Source: Deltaproteobacteria bacterium (lineage in GTDB: Bacteria > Desulfobacterota > Desulfobacteria > Desulfobacterales > GCA-2748835). From it: DNA of 49,934 nt. Each line of letters begins with the position of its first letter. Position 1 is the stretch's first letter. The stretch covers positions 90,576 to 140,509 of the forward strand of contig PDTL01000013.1 of NCBI GenBank assembly GCA_002748835.1, in the 5' to 3' direction. The notes beneath the pieces were generated by a model. The model did not search any database. It had not been told where the DNA came from and saw only the letters and a program-made list of their open reading frames with translations. Positions 43,529 through 49,934 of this stretch are shown here, piece by piece. The translations under genes were made by a program, and so were the position numbers.

Positions 43529-44335
43529 GTGGTTTGTGCAGCGGACGTTATTGCACTGGTGAATGCCTGCATTCCGCCGGCTTATGCGGAAGCATGGGAT
43601 AACTGCGGGCTGCAGGTGGGAGATGGCCGGTGGCCGGTGCATAAAATCATGGTTGCCCTTGATCCAACGCCGGCGGTGGTTGACGAAGCGGTGGCCTGCG
43701 GAGCGGGGTTTCTCTTAACCCATCATCCGCTGATATTTTCGCCCCTGAAACAGGTGGATGGGGAGACGGCGATAGGCGGTATCATTGCAACGGCCTGCAG
43801 GCATCAGTTGACGCTGTTTGCTGCCCACACCAACCTGGACAGCATGGCTGGCGGCCTCAATGATCTTTTGGCAGAACGAATCGGCCTTGAATCGCTTTCT
43901 GTTTTGATCCCGGATCCTGGTGGCGATACCCATGCCGGTCTGGGGCGTATCGGATCCCTGGCAGGAGCGGGCATGACTCTGGAACAGCTTGCCACCCGGC
44001 TCAAGGATCTCCTGGGGGCATCCGGGGTCAGGTTCTGCGGAGACCCAATGTCCAGGGTCAAACGGGTGGCGCTCTGCACGGGAAGCGGCAGCAGCCTGTT
44101 CAAACAGGTCGCGGTCTGCGGGGTGGATGCCTACATCACCGGCGATTTGAAATATCATGAGGTCAGAGATATGGAGGCGGCGGGTATCGGTGCGGTGGAT
44201 ATCGGGCATTTCCCCTCAGAGCATATCATGGTGGCGGCAGTGGTGGAAAAAATGACCCAGGCAGTGAAGAATGCCGGGCTTCCGCTGGAGGTGCTGGCGA
44301 GCCGCTGTGAATCGGATCCGTTTCAGTGGGTATGA
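43529..44335 (+). CDS. Nif3-like dinuclear metal-centre protein (DUF34)
   Basis: 268 residues of the Nif3/YbgI family, which form hexameric rings with two metal ions per subunit. Visible motifs: WDNCGLQVGD near the start, LLTHHPLIF (metal His), AAHTNLDSMAGGLND, VDAYITGDLKYHE and DIGHFPSEH (metal His and Glu). The biochemical role is not settled; metal insertion and GTP cyclohydrolase-related roles have been proposed. It starts at GTG 43529 after AAAGGGGGA. The zinc-ribbon gene follows after 65 bases, a pairing widely kept in Deltaproteobacteria. Confidence 0.93.
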   Translation: MVCAADVIALVNACIPPAYAEAWDNCGLQVGDGRWPVHKIMVALDPTPAVVDEAVACGAGFLLTHHPLIFSPLKQVDGETAIGGIIATACRHQLTLFAAHTNLDSMAGGLNDLLAERIGLESLSVLIPDPGGDTHAGLGRIGSLAGAGMTLEQLATRLKDLLGASGVRFCGDPMSRVKRVALCTGSGSSLFKQVAVCGVDAYITGDLKYHEVRDMEAAGIGAVDIGHFPSEHIMVAAVVEKMTQAVKNAGLPLEVLASRCESDPFQWV

Positions 44336-44400
44336 TACAGGCGAAAGGTGTGCAGGTTGAACAAGGGCAGAACCCATAACCGTAAAAACAGGATGTGGCC

Positions 44401-45150
44401 ATGACAGAGAACATGGGGGAACAGCTGGCTGTGTTGATTCAGCTCCAGGCATTAGAGACACGGTCGCTGAAGATCCAGACCGTGCTGGGAACGGTTGACA
44501 GCAAGATTGCCGAGCTGGATGCGCGCCTGTCAGCGCTGGCGCGAGGGGTTGAATCAAAGGAAGGCGAGTTGAACGGTCTGCTGGATCGGCAGAAACTGCT
44601 TGAGCAGGAAATTCAGACCTGTGATGCCCGGATTGAAAAAAGTGATGTGTCGCTGCGTTTAGTGACCACAAACAAAGAGTATCAGACGCTGCTGCGGGAG
44701 ATTGATGACAACCGTAAACGCAAATCCGCCATGGAAGAGGAACTGCTCGTTCTAATGGAATCGACCGAAGGCATGGAAGCCGAGGTGAAAGCAGCACGGA
44801 ATCGGCTGGCTCAGTCCCAGAGTCAGGTTGCGGCGGAAAAGGAAACCATTTTATCTGATTCTGTGGAAGACCGGGAGGATCTTGAAGCGATTGAGGTTGA
44901 TAAGGCGCAGATTGCCGGGCGTCTGAAACCGAAGCTGAAGGAATGGTTTGAGCGGCTTTCCAAAAGCACTGGCGGTATTGTGGTGGTCCCGGTGGCAAAG
45001 GGGGTCTGCCAGGGGTGTTTCATGAGTATCCCTGCCCAGCTGAGTAATGAACTGTGCCGGAATGATGGTTTGAAAACCTGCCCGCACTGCCATCGCATTA
45101 TTTACAGGGAACTCCCAAAGGAAACCGAAGCAGCTGCGGCAGCCAGCTGA
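44401..45150 (+). CDS. coiled-coil protein with C-terminal zinc ribbon (CT398/DUF164 type)
   Basis: 249 residues from the ATG at 44401, which has AGGA seven bases upstream; a GTG two codons earlier is less likely. Residues about 10-175 are two long antiparallel coiled-coil helices. The C-terminal 50 residues carry four cysteines in CQGC and CPHC, a zinc ribbon of the C4 type, with the family core GVCQGCFMSIP. These proteins are thought to bind nucleic acid or to assist secretion or RNA processing; the function is not known. The next gene is rnpB, 93 bases on. Confidence 0.9.
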   Translation: MTENMGEQLAVLIQLQALETRSLKIQTVLGTVDSKIAELDARLSALARGVESKEGELNGLLDRQKLLEQEIQTCDARIEKSDVSLRLVTTNKEYQTLLREIDDNRKRKSAMEEELLVLMESTEGMEAEVKAARNRLAQSQSQVAAEKETILSDSVEDREDLEAIEVDKAQIAGRLKPKLKEWFERLSKSTGGIVVVPVAKGVCQGCFMSIPAQLSNELCRNDGLKTCPHCHRIIYRELPKETEAAAAAS

Positions 45151-45243
45151 TACGCGCTGAATGTAAATGGGTGTTGCAGCGAACGCCTATCAATGATAAG
45201 GGGCTGTTGCCTGACTGGCGGATCTGATGCGTTGTCGTTTTTT

Positions 45244-45644
45244 GGCCGGAGTCGTCAAGACGATCGCTGGCCCGTTCAGGCGGGCTGGAGGAAAGTCCGA
45301 ACACCAGAGGACAGGGCGCTCCATAACGTGGAGTCACGGTGACGTGAAGGCAAGTGCAACAGAAAGCAAACCGCCTGGCACGGTGCGGTTCGGTATGTCC
45401 GGACCGTTTCTCTGTGTCCGGTAAGGGTGAAACGGTGAGGTAAGAGCTCACCAGTTCTCCGGGTGATCGGAGAAGCTGGGTAAACCCCGCCCGGTGCAAG
45501 ACCAAATAGGGAAGAGCCTGAGGGTGGTCCGCCTGATTCTTCCGGGTAGGTCGCACGAGATGCCGGGTAACCGGTGTCCATGAGATGAATGATCGTCAAC
45601 CCCAGTCTGGGGTTACAGAATTCGGCTTATTGACGACTCCGGCC
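45244..45644 (+). ncRNA. rnpB: RNase P RNA (bacterial class A)
   Basis: The ends pair perfectly: GGCCGGAGTCGTCA (45244-45257) with TGACGACTCCGGCC (45631-45644) forms P1. Inside are the universally kept GAGGAAAGTCCGAACACC of the P4 and J3/4 core, the ACAGAAA segment, the GGTAAACCCCGCCCGG stretch, and ATGAATGATCG near the 3' end with ACAGAATTCGGCTTA. The length, about 401 bases, is normal for class A. It is the ribozyme that cuts tRNA 5' leaders, with the protein RnpA. No terminator is evident right after it. Confidence 0.97.
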
Positions 45645-45658
45645 GATTGCTTTATGAT
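45630..45658 (+). promoter_or_regulatory. sigma-70 promoter of sufC overlapping the end of rnpB
   Basis: TTGACG (45630-45635), 17 bases, TATGAT (45653-45658): five of six matches in each box with ideal spacing. The -35 box is part of the last strand of the RNase P RNA P1 stem. The sufC start lies about 65 bases after the expected transcription start. Confidence 0.68.
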
Positions 45659-45728
45659 ATACGTTTTCGGGTGCGTCTGGCGGCGGCAGGCGCATGTCCG
45701 GCCACGTTAGAAACAATGAGATGGGTTC

Positions 45729-46487
45729 ATGCTGCTGATCGAAGCGTTGAAAGTTGAAGTGAGCGGGCGGGAAATCCTGAAGAACGTGAACATGCATATC
45801 CCCAAAGGGGAAACCCATGTGCTCTTCGGCCCCAACGGAGGGGGAAAAACCACCCTGATGCTCACCCTGATGGGGTTTGCCGGGTATACGGTGACTCAGG
45901 GAAAAATCACATTCAAGGGTGAAGATATTACGTACATGCCCATTCATGAACGGGCGCGTCTGGGCATCGGGATTTCGTTTCAGCGACCACCCACCATCAA
46001 TGGGCTGAGCACACGTAAAATGGTGGAAATCTGTGCAGCCGGCAGGCCAGTGGATGTGGATGCGCTGTCCGAAGAACTCAATTTCAGGCAGTTCCTGGAC
46101 CGGGATGTGAATCATAATTTTTCCGGCGGTGAGATTAAACGCTCCGAAATCCTGCAGCTGACCGCCCAGCAGCCGGACCTGGTCCTGCTCGACGAGCCAG
46201 AGTCCGGTGTGGATCTTCAAAGCATTGTCATGCTGGGCGAGGCCATCAACCGACTGCTGAACCGGGGCGTTACCCGGTCATCGCTGTGCCCCTCCCGTAA
46301 AGATCCGGAGACACAGGGAAAGTCCGCCCTGGTGATTACCCATACCGGCCATATTCTCGATTATATCACGGCGGACAGAGGCCAGGTACTGTACGACGGT
46401 GTGCTGCAATGTACGCGGAATGCAAGCGAAATACTCAAGTGGATTCGTGAATACGGATATGAGGAGTGCGTGAGATGCTCGATATAA
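45729..46487 (+). CDS. sufC: SufC-like ABC ATPase for iron-sulfur cluster assembly
   Basis: 252 residues with Walker A GPNGGGKTT, a signature NFSGGEIKRSEILQ and Walker B LVLLDEPESGVD, the characteristic SufC form (ESGVD in place of TSALD). The Q-loop region is SFQRPPTINGLS. SufC binds SufB and uses ATP to open the scaffold for cluster building. Only the B-type partner follows, with 13 bases of overlap. This is the minimal SufC-SufB arrangement of anaerobic bacteria and archaea, without SufD, SufS, SufE or SufU. Confidence 0.94.
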   Translation: MLLIEALKVEVSGREILKNVNMHIPKGETHVLFGPNGGGKTTLMLTLMGFAGYTVTQGKITFKGEDITYMPIHERARLGIGISFQRPPTINGLSTRKMVEICAAGRPVDVDALSEELNFRQFLDRDVNHNFSGGEIKRSEILQLTAQQPDLVLLDEPESGVDLQSIVMLGEAINRLLNRGVTRSSLCPSRKDPETQGKSALVITHTGHILDYITADRGQVLYDGVLQCTRNASEILKWIREYGYEECVRCSI

Positions 46488-47656
46488 AGATCGGGGACAG
46501 CCCGGAAGTCGATCTGCAAAAATACACAGTGGCCGATCAGACGCATGCTTATGTGGAGGATCTCTCTGGGCTGGATGCAGACGATGCAGCTGCATTTCTC
46601 AACGTGGGCATTGAAACGGATATGACCGCGCGAGCGGGAACCTTTATTCAGAAAGACAACCGGATTATCCACTGCAACGCCACTCAGAACGGCGTGGATA
46701 TCATGGGGATCTCGCAGGCAATTAAAACCGTTGATGGACTGTCGGATCATGTCTGGAAGCTGATTGATCCGGAAAAGGATGATTTTACCCGGTGTACCTA
46801 CGATATGCCCACCGAAGGTTTTTTTATCCGTTCACGAAAAGGGGTGAAAGTTCCCCAGCCGGTTCAGACCTGTCTTCATATTGCAATGGAAAAAAGCTCT
46901 CAGCATGTGCATAATATTGTGATCGCCGAAGAGGGGTCGGATATGCATATCATCTCCGGCTGCTCGACGTCTCCGCACCTGATCGAGGGGCTGCACGTGG
47001 GTATTTCCGAATTCTATGTGAAAAAAGGTGCCAAGCTTACGTACACCATGATTCACGACTGGGGTAAAGCAGTGAACGTGCGGCCCCGAACCGTGACCCA
47101 TGTGGAAGCGGGGGGTATTTTTATTTCCAACTATGTTTCCCTGAAACCGGTGGGCTCCCTTCAGACCAATCCCCTGACCATTCTGGCAGGCAAGGGGGCG
47201 GTTGCACGTCTGAACAGTGTGTTGGTGGCTGCCGAAGGCTCGCAGATGGATGTGGGCTCCGAGGTGGTGCTCGAGGGGGAAAACAGCCGGGCGGAGATTA
47301 TTTCCCGTGCCATTACCGCAGGCGGCAGTATCATTGCCCGGGGCAAGCTGATCGGAAAGACGCCGGGCATCAAGGCCCATCTGGAGTGCAAGGGACTGAT
47401 TCTGAGCGAGGGATTTCTCCATGCGATTCCAGAGCTGGAAGGTTTTCAGCCGGGTGTTGAAATGTCCCATGAAGCGGCTGTGGGGAAAATAGACCAGCGG
47501 GAAATCGAATACCTGATGGCAAGAGGCATGGATGAAGATGCGGCGATCTCAACCATTGTCCGGGGGTTTTTGAATGTGGAGATCGATGGACTGCCGGCAA
47601 GCCTGGTCGAAAAACTCGACAAAGCCATTGCCGAAACACAGAACGATGTGATGTGA
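46475..47656 (+). CDS. sufB: SufB-like iron-sulfur cluster scaffold protein
   Basis: The start at 46475 has GAGGA nine bases upstream; a GTG at 46466 is in frame but less well placed. The 393-residue product has the right-handed beta-helix of SufB/SufD (about 110-320), with HLECKGLIL holding the Cys expected to build the cluster and MSHEAAVGKID with the matching Glu, then a C-terminal helical part for SufC. It is shorter than aerobic SufB (about 480) because the N-terminal part is reduced. It is translationally coupled to sufC. Confidence 0.93.
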   Translation: MLDIKIGDSPEVDLQKYTVADQTHAYVEDLSGLDADDAAAFLNVGIETDMTARAGTFIQKDNRIIHCNATQNGVDIMGISQAIKTVDGLSDHVWKLIDPEKDDFTRCTYDMPTEGFFIRSRKGVKVPQPVQTCLHIAMEKSSQHVHNIVIAEEGSDMHIISGCSTSPHLIEGLHVGISEFYVKKGAKLTYTMIHDWGKAVNVRPRTVTHVEAGGIFISNYVSLKPVGSLQTNPLTILAGKGAVARLNSVLVAAEGSQMDVGSEVVLEGENSRAEIISRAITAGGSIIARGKLIGKTPGIKAHLECKGLILSEGFLHAIPELEGFQPGVEMSHEAAVGKIDQREIEYLMARGMDEDAAISTIVRGFLNVEIDGLPASLVEKLDKAIAETQNDVM

Positions 47657-47667
47657 TAAGGCCTGTC

Positions 47668-48975
47668 ATGAAACCTGAGGTGCGCGATATCTCATTTGTC
47701 CGAAAGATTGAGATCTACTCGTCTGGCTACTTGAAATGCTGCCGCTATGTCTGCGGCCTCTCTCAGCTTGAGCATGGGTTTACCAAAAAGTTTTTTTCCA
47801 CATTTATCGCCACCTCCCATCTGGTGGAGGACTTCCTCGACTATCATGGCGCCAAGAACAACTCCCGATGGTTTTTCTACCGGGAGCTGGCTGCGGCTGT
47901 GCGGCATATCGGCCTTGGCGCCTATGCTCAGCAGCATATATCTGACCGGTTTGCCTTTTACGGCGTGTCAGCGCCTGCCGGTTTTCGGACGGCCGGGGAA
48001 GAAACGCTGACCTATCTGAGAAACACCCTGGCCAGGCTGGCCCCGGTCATCCTCAAAGAGGCTGAAAAACGGGGTATTCGAGTTCCGGACGACGCATTCG
48101 GAACGGAGGATTTCCCCGGTCTTGTCACCACAGACCGGCTGGAAAATGATATTGAAGATGAGCGAATGGGCGAACAGCGGCGGCATGTGGTTAAAATCGC
48201 CAATGATTTTTTGAACATTGCCGCATCCTTTGAATCCTATGGATTTTATGACCCCTATGACATGGAAACGATCCGGAAGCTTGTTCCGGAGCAGGTGAAC
48301 GAGGTGGAGGTCCGCCGGGTGGAGATGCTGGTGCACAACCTGCAGTCTGCCTTTGACACCTATGTGATCCATGGGGGGGTTCAGTCAGACGTCTCGATGC
48401 TCAAACAGTTTCGCGGGTATGTGTCGGTGATTCTTCACCTGCTTCAGATGATCGGCCGACTGCTTCATTTTTACGAACGTCACCTGCATCAGGTGAGCCT
48501 CAAGGCCGCTTACCGCGATGTTCAGGAAGCGCTGGTTGACCTTATCGAACCGGATATCCTCCTTGAACAGACCGTCAATTATGCCTTGCGCCATGTATGG
48601 CTGTTCATGGATGCAGGCCGGAAGCTGGCGAGAGTTCTGCTCAAAGAAAATGTGGAGCGGTCTTTTATTCGGACAGGTATCCCCATGAAACGCGGGTTCC
48701 ACTCCCGGCCCAGCCTGCTGGTGGCCAAGATTGTGCAGTACTTCGGCGGTCAGGTGGAGTTGTGTGTGGGAGAGGATCGGTTTGACGCAGGGAGTGTGCT
48801 GGATATCCAGTGGGCGGGCGGTAAAATTCAGAAAGAAGATATCCGTGAAGTCGTGTTTGAAGGGGATGCCCGTGCCTTGAACGATATTCAGATCCTGGCC
48901 AGTGTTAATTTCGGTGAAGACACCATGGGCAAAGGAATCCCCCTGCCCAGTGAACTTTCCTACCTGCAAAGCTGA
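47668..48975 (+). CDS. unknown helical protein with C-terminal HPr-like domain
   Basis: A 435-residue protein from the ATG at 47668, with AAGG before it. Residues 1-330 are mostly helical and match no family that I recognise. Residues about 335-425 are an HPr-type phosphocarrier domain: GFHSRPSLLVAKIVQYF carries His345 at the place of HPr His15, and LDIQWAGGK follows where HPr has the conserved Ser46 region. The absence of the usual phospho-Ser motif suggests phosphorylation on His only, or none. No EI or EII genes are near. It lies 11 bases after sufB, and ispD follows after 7 bases, so it may tie phosphorelay or energy state to iron-sulfur or isoprenoid synthesis (speculative). Confidence 0.75.
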   Translation: MKPEVRDISFVRKIEIYSSGYLKCCRYVCGLSQLEHGFTKKFFSTFIATSHLVEDFLDYHGAKNNSRWFFYRELAAAVRHIGLGAYAQQHISDRFAFYGVSAPAGFRTAGEETLTYLRNTLARLAPVILKEAEKRGIRVPDDAFGTEDFPGLVTTDRLENDIEDERMGEQRRHVVKIANDFLNIAASFESYGFYDPYDMETIRKLVPEQVNEVEVRRVEMLVHNLQSAFDTYVIHGGVQSDVSMLKQFRGYVSVILHLLQMIGRLLHFYERHLHQVSLKAAYRDVQEALVDLIEPDILLEQTVNYALRHVWLFMDAGRKLARVLLKENVERSFIRTGIPMKRGFHSRPSLLVAKIVQYFGGQVELCVGEDRFDAGSVLDIQWAGGKIQKEDIREVVFEGDARALNDIQILASVNFGEDTMGKGIPLPSELSYLQS

Positions 48976-48982
48976 GCATAGC

Positions 48983-49729
48983 ATGTTGACGGGAGCGGTG
49001 ATTGTCGCAGGCGGCAAAGGGCTGCGTATGGGCGGAGATGTCCGTAAGCAGTATCTTACGCTTTGCGGCCTGCCGATTTTAATTCATACACTCCGGCAGT
49101 TCGTATCTGTACCCGCCATTCATCGGATCTGGCTGGTGGTTCCGGAAGAAGACCTGAATTTCTGCACCCAGCTGATCCGGGAGTATGTGGGCTGGTCAGA
49201 CCGGTTGTGTCTGGTTGCTGGCGGGGATACGCGTCAGGCCTCTGTCTACAATGGATTGAAGGCCATGGACGGCAGCGGGGTGGATACGGTGTTGATTCAT
49301 GACGCGGTCCGTCCTTTTGTACCTGAACGCCTCATTCTGGCGTGCATCGAAGCTGCCGAAAAGACCGGGGCGTGCATCCCTGTGTTGCCTTCTGTGGATA
49401 CACTGAAACGCGTGGACCCGCAATCAAAAAGAGTTATTGAGACCCTTACACGGGACCACATCCGGGCTGTTCAGACCCCCCAGGGTTTTTCTTTTGCGCG
49501 CATACGGGAGATACACGAAAAAGCGATTGCAGCCGGGGTGACAGGAACCGATGATGCCGGCATGATGGAAGCCTTTGATGTCCCGGTGTATACCATCCCC
49601 GGCTCCCGCTTTAATCTGAAGATCACGACACCGGATGACCTGCTGCTGGCAACGGCCTTAATGACACTGCCGGCGTACCAGGAAACCGTTGAATCCGGGA
49701 AATCCCCCCTACAGCAGACCCCTCGGTAA
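48983..49729 (+). CDS. ispD: 2-C-methyl-D-erythritol 4-phosphate cytidylyltransferase
   Basis: 248 residues with the IspD pattern: AGGKGLRMGGDVRKQYL (CTP-binding loop with its Arg and Lys), VAGGDTRQASVYNGL, VLIHDAVRPFV, LTRDHIRAVQTPQGF and GTDDAGM. It transfers CMP to methylerythritol phosphate in the non-mevalonate isoprenoid pathway. The start at 48983 is where the family similarity begins; an in-frame ATG at 48902 lies inside the previous gene. The spacing of 7 bases suggests it is the last gene of the suf-HPr-ispD unit. ispF, its frequent partner, is not in the window. Confidence 0.95.
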   Translation: MLTGAVIVAGGKGLRMGGDVRKQYLTLCGLPILIHTLRQFVSVPAIHRIWLVVPEEDLNFCTQLIREYVGWSDRLCLVAGGDTRQASVYNGLKAMDGSGVDTVLIHDAVRPFVPERLILACIEAAEKTGACIPVLPSVDTLKRVDPQSKRVIETLTRDHIRAVQTPQGFSFARIREIHEKAIAAGVTGTDDAGMMEAFDVPVYTIPGSRFNLKITTPDDLLLATALMTLPAYQETVESGKSPLQQTPR

Positions 49730-49934
49730 AGATACGGTCGTTTGATGACCCGATTTCCTGAATTGCGGTGTCATTATTTTTATAGCCTTTGATGTGAACG
49801 GGTTGACGGGTGCCGGGGGATTGTGTAGAACTGTCACCGAACAGCGCTATATTATGATGTTTTTTTAGTGCGTGCTTAGATGACTTGCTGTGTCCCGACA
49901 GATACAGGCGATCATGATCCACTACATAAAAAAG
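49730..49934. other. sequence after ispD, no recognised gene
   Basis: The last 205 bases show no credible coding region, no strong terminator and no RNA gene. Reading frames here have no recognisable motif. Confidence 0.5.

Noticed and set aside
45098..45599. Two minus-strand reading frames over the RNase P RNA gene
   Set aside because: They lie antisense to rnpB and resemble the usual spurious proteins annotated over this RNA; no ribosome site or family motif.

Overview
The window looks like chromosomal DNA of a Gram-negative, motile, probably anaerobic bacterium, most likely of the Desulfobacterota (Desulfobacteraceae-like). This is inferred from the gene set: an arginine-to-spermidine route through carboxyspermidine, a two-gene SufC/SufB system without the other suf genes, a YcaO-TPR protein, TolC-type outer-membrane proteins, and the order dnaG, rpoD, tRNA, Nif3-like, zinc-ribbon protein, rnpB. 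GC content is moderate. It drops visibly in two toxin-antitoxin modules, in the glycosyltransferase gene, and in the intergenic DNA around 30.5 and 38.8 kb.

Layout. (1) 1-1546: the tail of an outer-membrane barrel gene, its terminator, and a secreted C39-like cysteine peptidase homologue on the minus strand. (2) 1547-7320: an apparent operon of an alpha/beta hydrolase, a TetR regulator, a MoxR-type AAA+ ATPase, a metallopeptidase/VWA protein, an unrecognised protein built from five 28-residue repeats, and a tRNA-dihydrouridine synthase. The last five are chained by ATGA overlaps. (3) 7392-13816: a complete spermidine operon (speA, carboxyspermidine dehydrogenase, carboxyspermidine decarboxylase, agmatinase), flanked by a HicAB module and a second toxin-antitoxin-like pair. 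(4) 13982-17711: an FAD-linked oxidase, an inositol-phosphatase family enzyme and a glycosyltransferase-GtrA fusion. (5) 17840-30470, all minus strand: a TolC, HlyD and two ABC-2 permease export operon with no ATPase gene, then a TolC, two PhnD-like binding proteins, a histidine kinase and a REC-GGDEF-EAL protein behind a sigma-28-like promoter. (6) 30810-38521: a chemoreceptor, an orphan GspF, a dynamin-like GTPase and a YcaO-TPR protein. (7) 38855-49729: core housekeeping genes: hisB, dnaG, rpoD, tRNA(CAU), Nif3-like, zinc-ribbon protein, rnpB, sufC-sufB, a protein with a C-terminal HPr-like domain, and ispD.

How they work together. The polyamine genes encode four consecutive steps: arginine to agmatine to putrescine, then condensation to carboxyspermidine and decarboxylation to spermidine. 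The kinase and the GGDEF-EAL protein overlap and probably form a signalling pair that links periplasmic ligand binding to cyclic-di-GMP. The best candidates for something little described are the AAA+/VWA/28-residue-repeat/Dus operon and the sigma-28-like TolC-PhnD-PhnD-kinase-GGDEF-EAL operon. No phage, insertion sequence, CRISPR array or rRNA gene was seen.
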